Both the position numbers and the translations under genes were made by a program. The notes beneath the pieces were generated by a model. That model was given only the letters and a program-made list of their open reading frames with translations, ran no database searches and was not told where the DNA came from. DNA of 5,493 bases from Nitrospirota bacterium (GTDB lineage Bacteria > Nitrospirota > Thermodesulfovibrionia > UBA6902 > BMS3Bbin08), in NCBI GenBank assembly GCA_016208845.1, contig JACQXH010000049.1, positions 1-5,493 on the forward strand. The letters are read 5' to 3'. Shown here piece by piece: positions 5,141 to 5,493 of the stretch; within the stretch, counting starts at the first letter, position 1, and each line of letters starts with the position of its first letter.

Positions 5141-5489
5141 TGGTGGAGGCGCCGGGATTCGAACCCGGGTCCGGAAGCACTGCTTCTGAGCTTCTACATG
5201 CTTATCTTACCTACTTCTTTCTCGGTATCAGGAGCGCCGGTAAGAGGGCTTTCCTGATACCCATCCCTTTAAGTCTCGTCTAAAGAACAAGGGCGAACAT
5301 CTTCAGACCAGCCTGCTTTCCGACGTCTCTTCTGAGCCACAGGCATTCCCAGGGAGACGTGCCGCTTTAATTAAGCAGCAAGTGCCAGTTCTGTATTGGC
5401 GTTTGTGTGTTTTTCTGCCTTTTAACGTGGTGACAGAGCCACGGCATGCGACTCAGCCCTCGTAACCCCCGTCGAGGCCTGTCGCCCCC
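5141..5489 (-). ncRNA. ssrA: tmRNA (transfer-messenger RNA)
   Basis: This 349-nt RNA rescues stalled ribosomes with SmpB: it is charged with alanine, enters the A site and supplies a short degradation-tag message. The 5' acceptor strand GGGGGCG (5489-5483) pairs with CGCCTCC (5151-5145) next to an encoded ACCA end (5144-5141). The third pair is G-U, the mark of alanyl-tRNA synthetase recognition in tmRNA. The T arm is CCGGG-TTCGAAT-CCCGG (5168-5152). The conserved CGACGGG follows the acceptor. The tag reading frame lies at 5400-5371. Inverted repeats between about 5180 and 5340, such as TATCAGGAAAGCCCTC against the later GGCGCTCCTGATA, fit the pseudoknot domains. Only 4 bases precede the 5' end, so the promoter is outside the window. 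smpB is not in the window. Confidence 0.97.
5371..5400 (-). other. tmRNA proteolysis-tag reading frame, ANTELALAA
   Basis: From the resume codon GCC (5400-5398) the frame reads A-N-T-E-L-A-L-A-A and ends in TAA (5373-5371), with a second TAA overlapping just after. The C-terminal ALAA matches tags recognised by ClpXP and related proteases. The resume codon is inferred from the usual Ala start and the A-rich bases before it (CACAAAC). Confidence 0.85.
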
Positions 5490-5493
5490 TCTT

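Noticed and set aside
5141..5180. Isolated tRNA 3' half
   Set aside because: The T arm and CCA end belong to the tmRNA, whose 5' acceptor half is found at 5489-5483.
4994..5257. Plus-strand frame containing WWRRRDSNPGPEA
   Set aside because: This is the well-known spurious protein from reading the 3' end of tmRNA or tRNA on the opposite strand.

Overview
All genes recognised here lie on the minus strand. Read in transcription order (high to low coordinates) they are: tmRNA (ssrA), ADP-glucose pyrophosphorylase (glgC), a five-heme c-type cytochrome whose frame is interrupted by one in-frame UGA, an exported ankyrin-repeat protein, and the 5' part of a MarC-family membrane protein that runs off the window. 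A tmRNA, Shine-Dalgarno sites and sigma70-like promoters show this is a bacterium. The multiheme cytochrome and the abundant dispersed intergenic repeats (GTCATTCC...GGAAT palindromes and ACCACAGAG/ACACAGAG words) suggest a Gram-negative anaerobe such as a Nitrospirota (Thermodesulfovibrionia-like) or Desulfobacterota lineage. That placement is inference with low certainty.

Layout: 1-400 marC-like (partial) with a near-consensus promoter so close to the ATG that its mRNA should be leaderless. 401-614 is intergenic, with a repeat remnant and a strong intrinsic terminator for the ankyrin gene. 615-1595 is the ankyrin gene, with eight 33-residue repeats behind a signal peptide. 1596-2031 holds its promoter with an overlapping palindrome, two dispersed palindromic repeats and a hairpin terminator for the cytochrome. 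2032-3198 (or 3211) is the cytochrome. 3212-3738 is a repeat-rich spacer holding the cytochrome promoter. 3739-4956 is glgC. 4957-5140 is a spacer of short repeats and hairpins. 5141-5489 is tmRNA, essentially complete.

The most interesting item is the cytochrome. Its frame continues without another stop for 108 codons past the UGA at 2359-2361, to a TAA followed closely by a terminator. Downstream of the UGA lies a hairpin (2324-2343) with an 8-bp stem, one bulged A and a GGA apical loop, which is what a bacterial SECIS element looks like. The simplest functional reading is a selenocysteine-containing multiheme cytochrome. The competing reading is a decaying gene, because the 5' end also has a problem: the ATG with the strong ribosome binding site is out of frame with the cytochrome, and the signal peptide appears split across two frames.

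The genes do not form an evident pathway. Each of the marC, ankyrin and cytochrome genes has its own promoter-like sequence, and the ankyrin and cytochrome genes each have a terminator-like hairpin, so the window looks like a string of single-gene transcription units rather than an operon.
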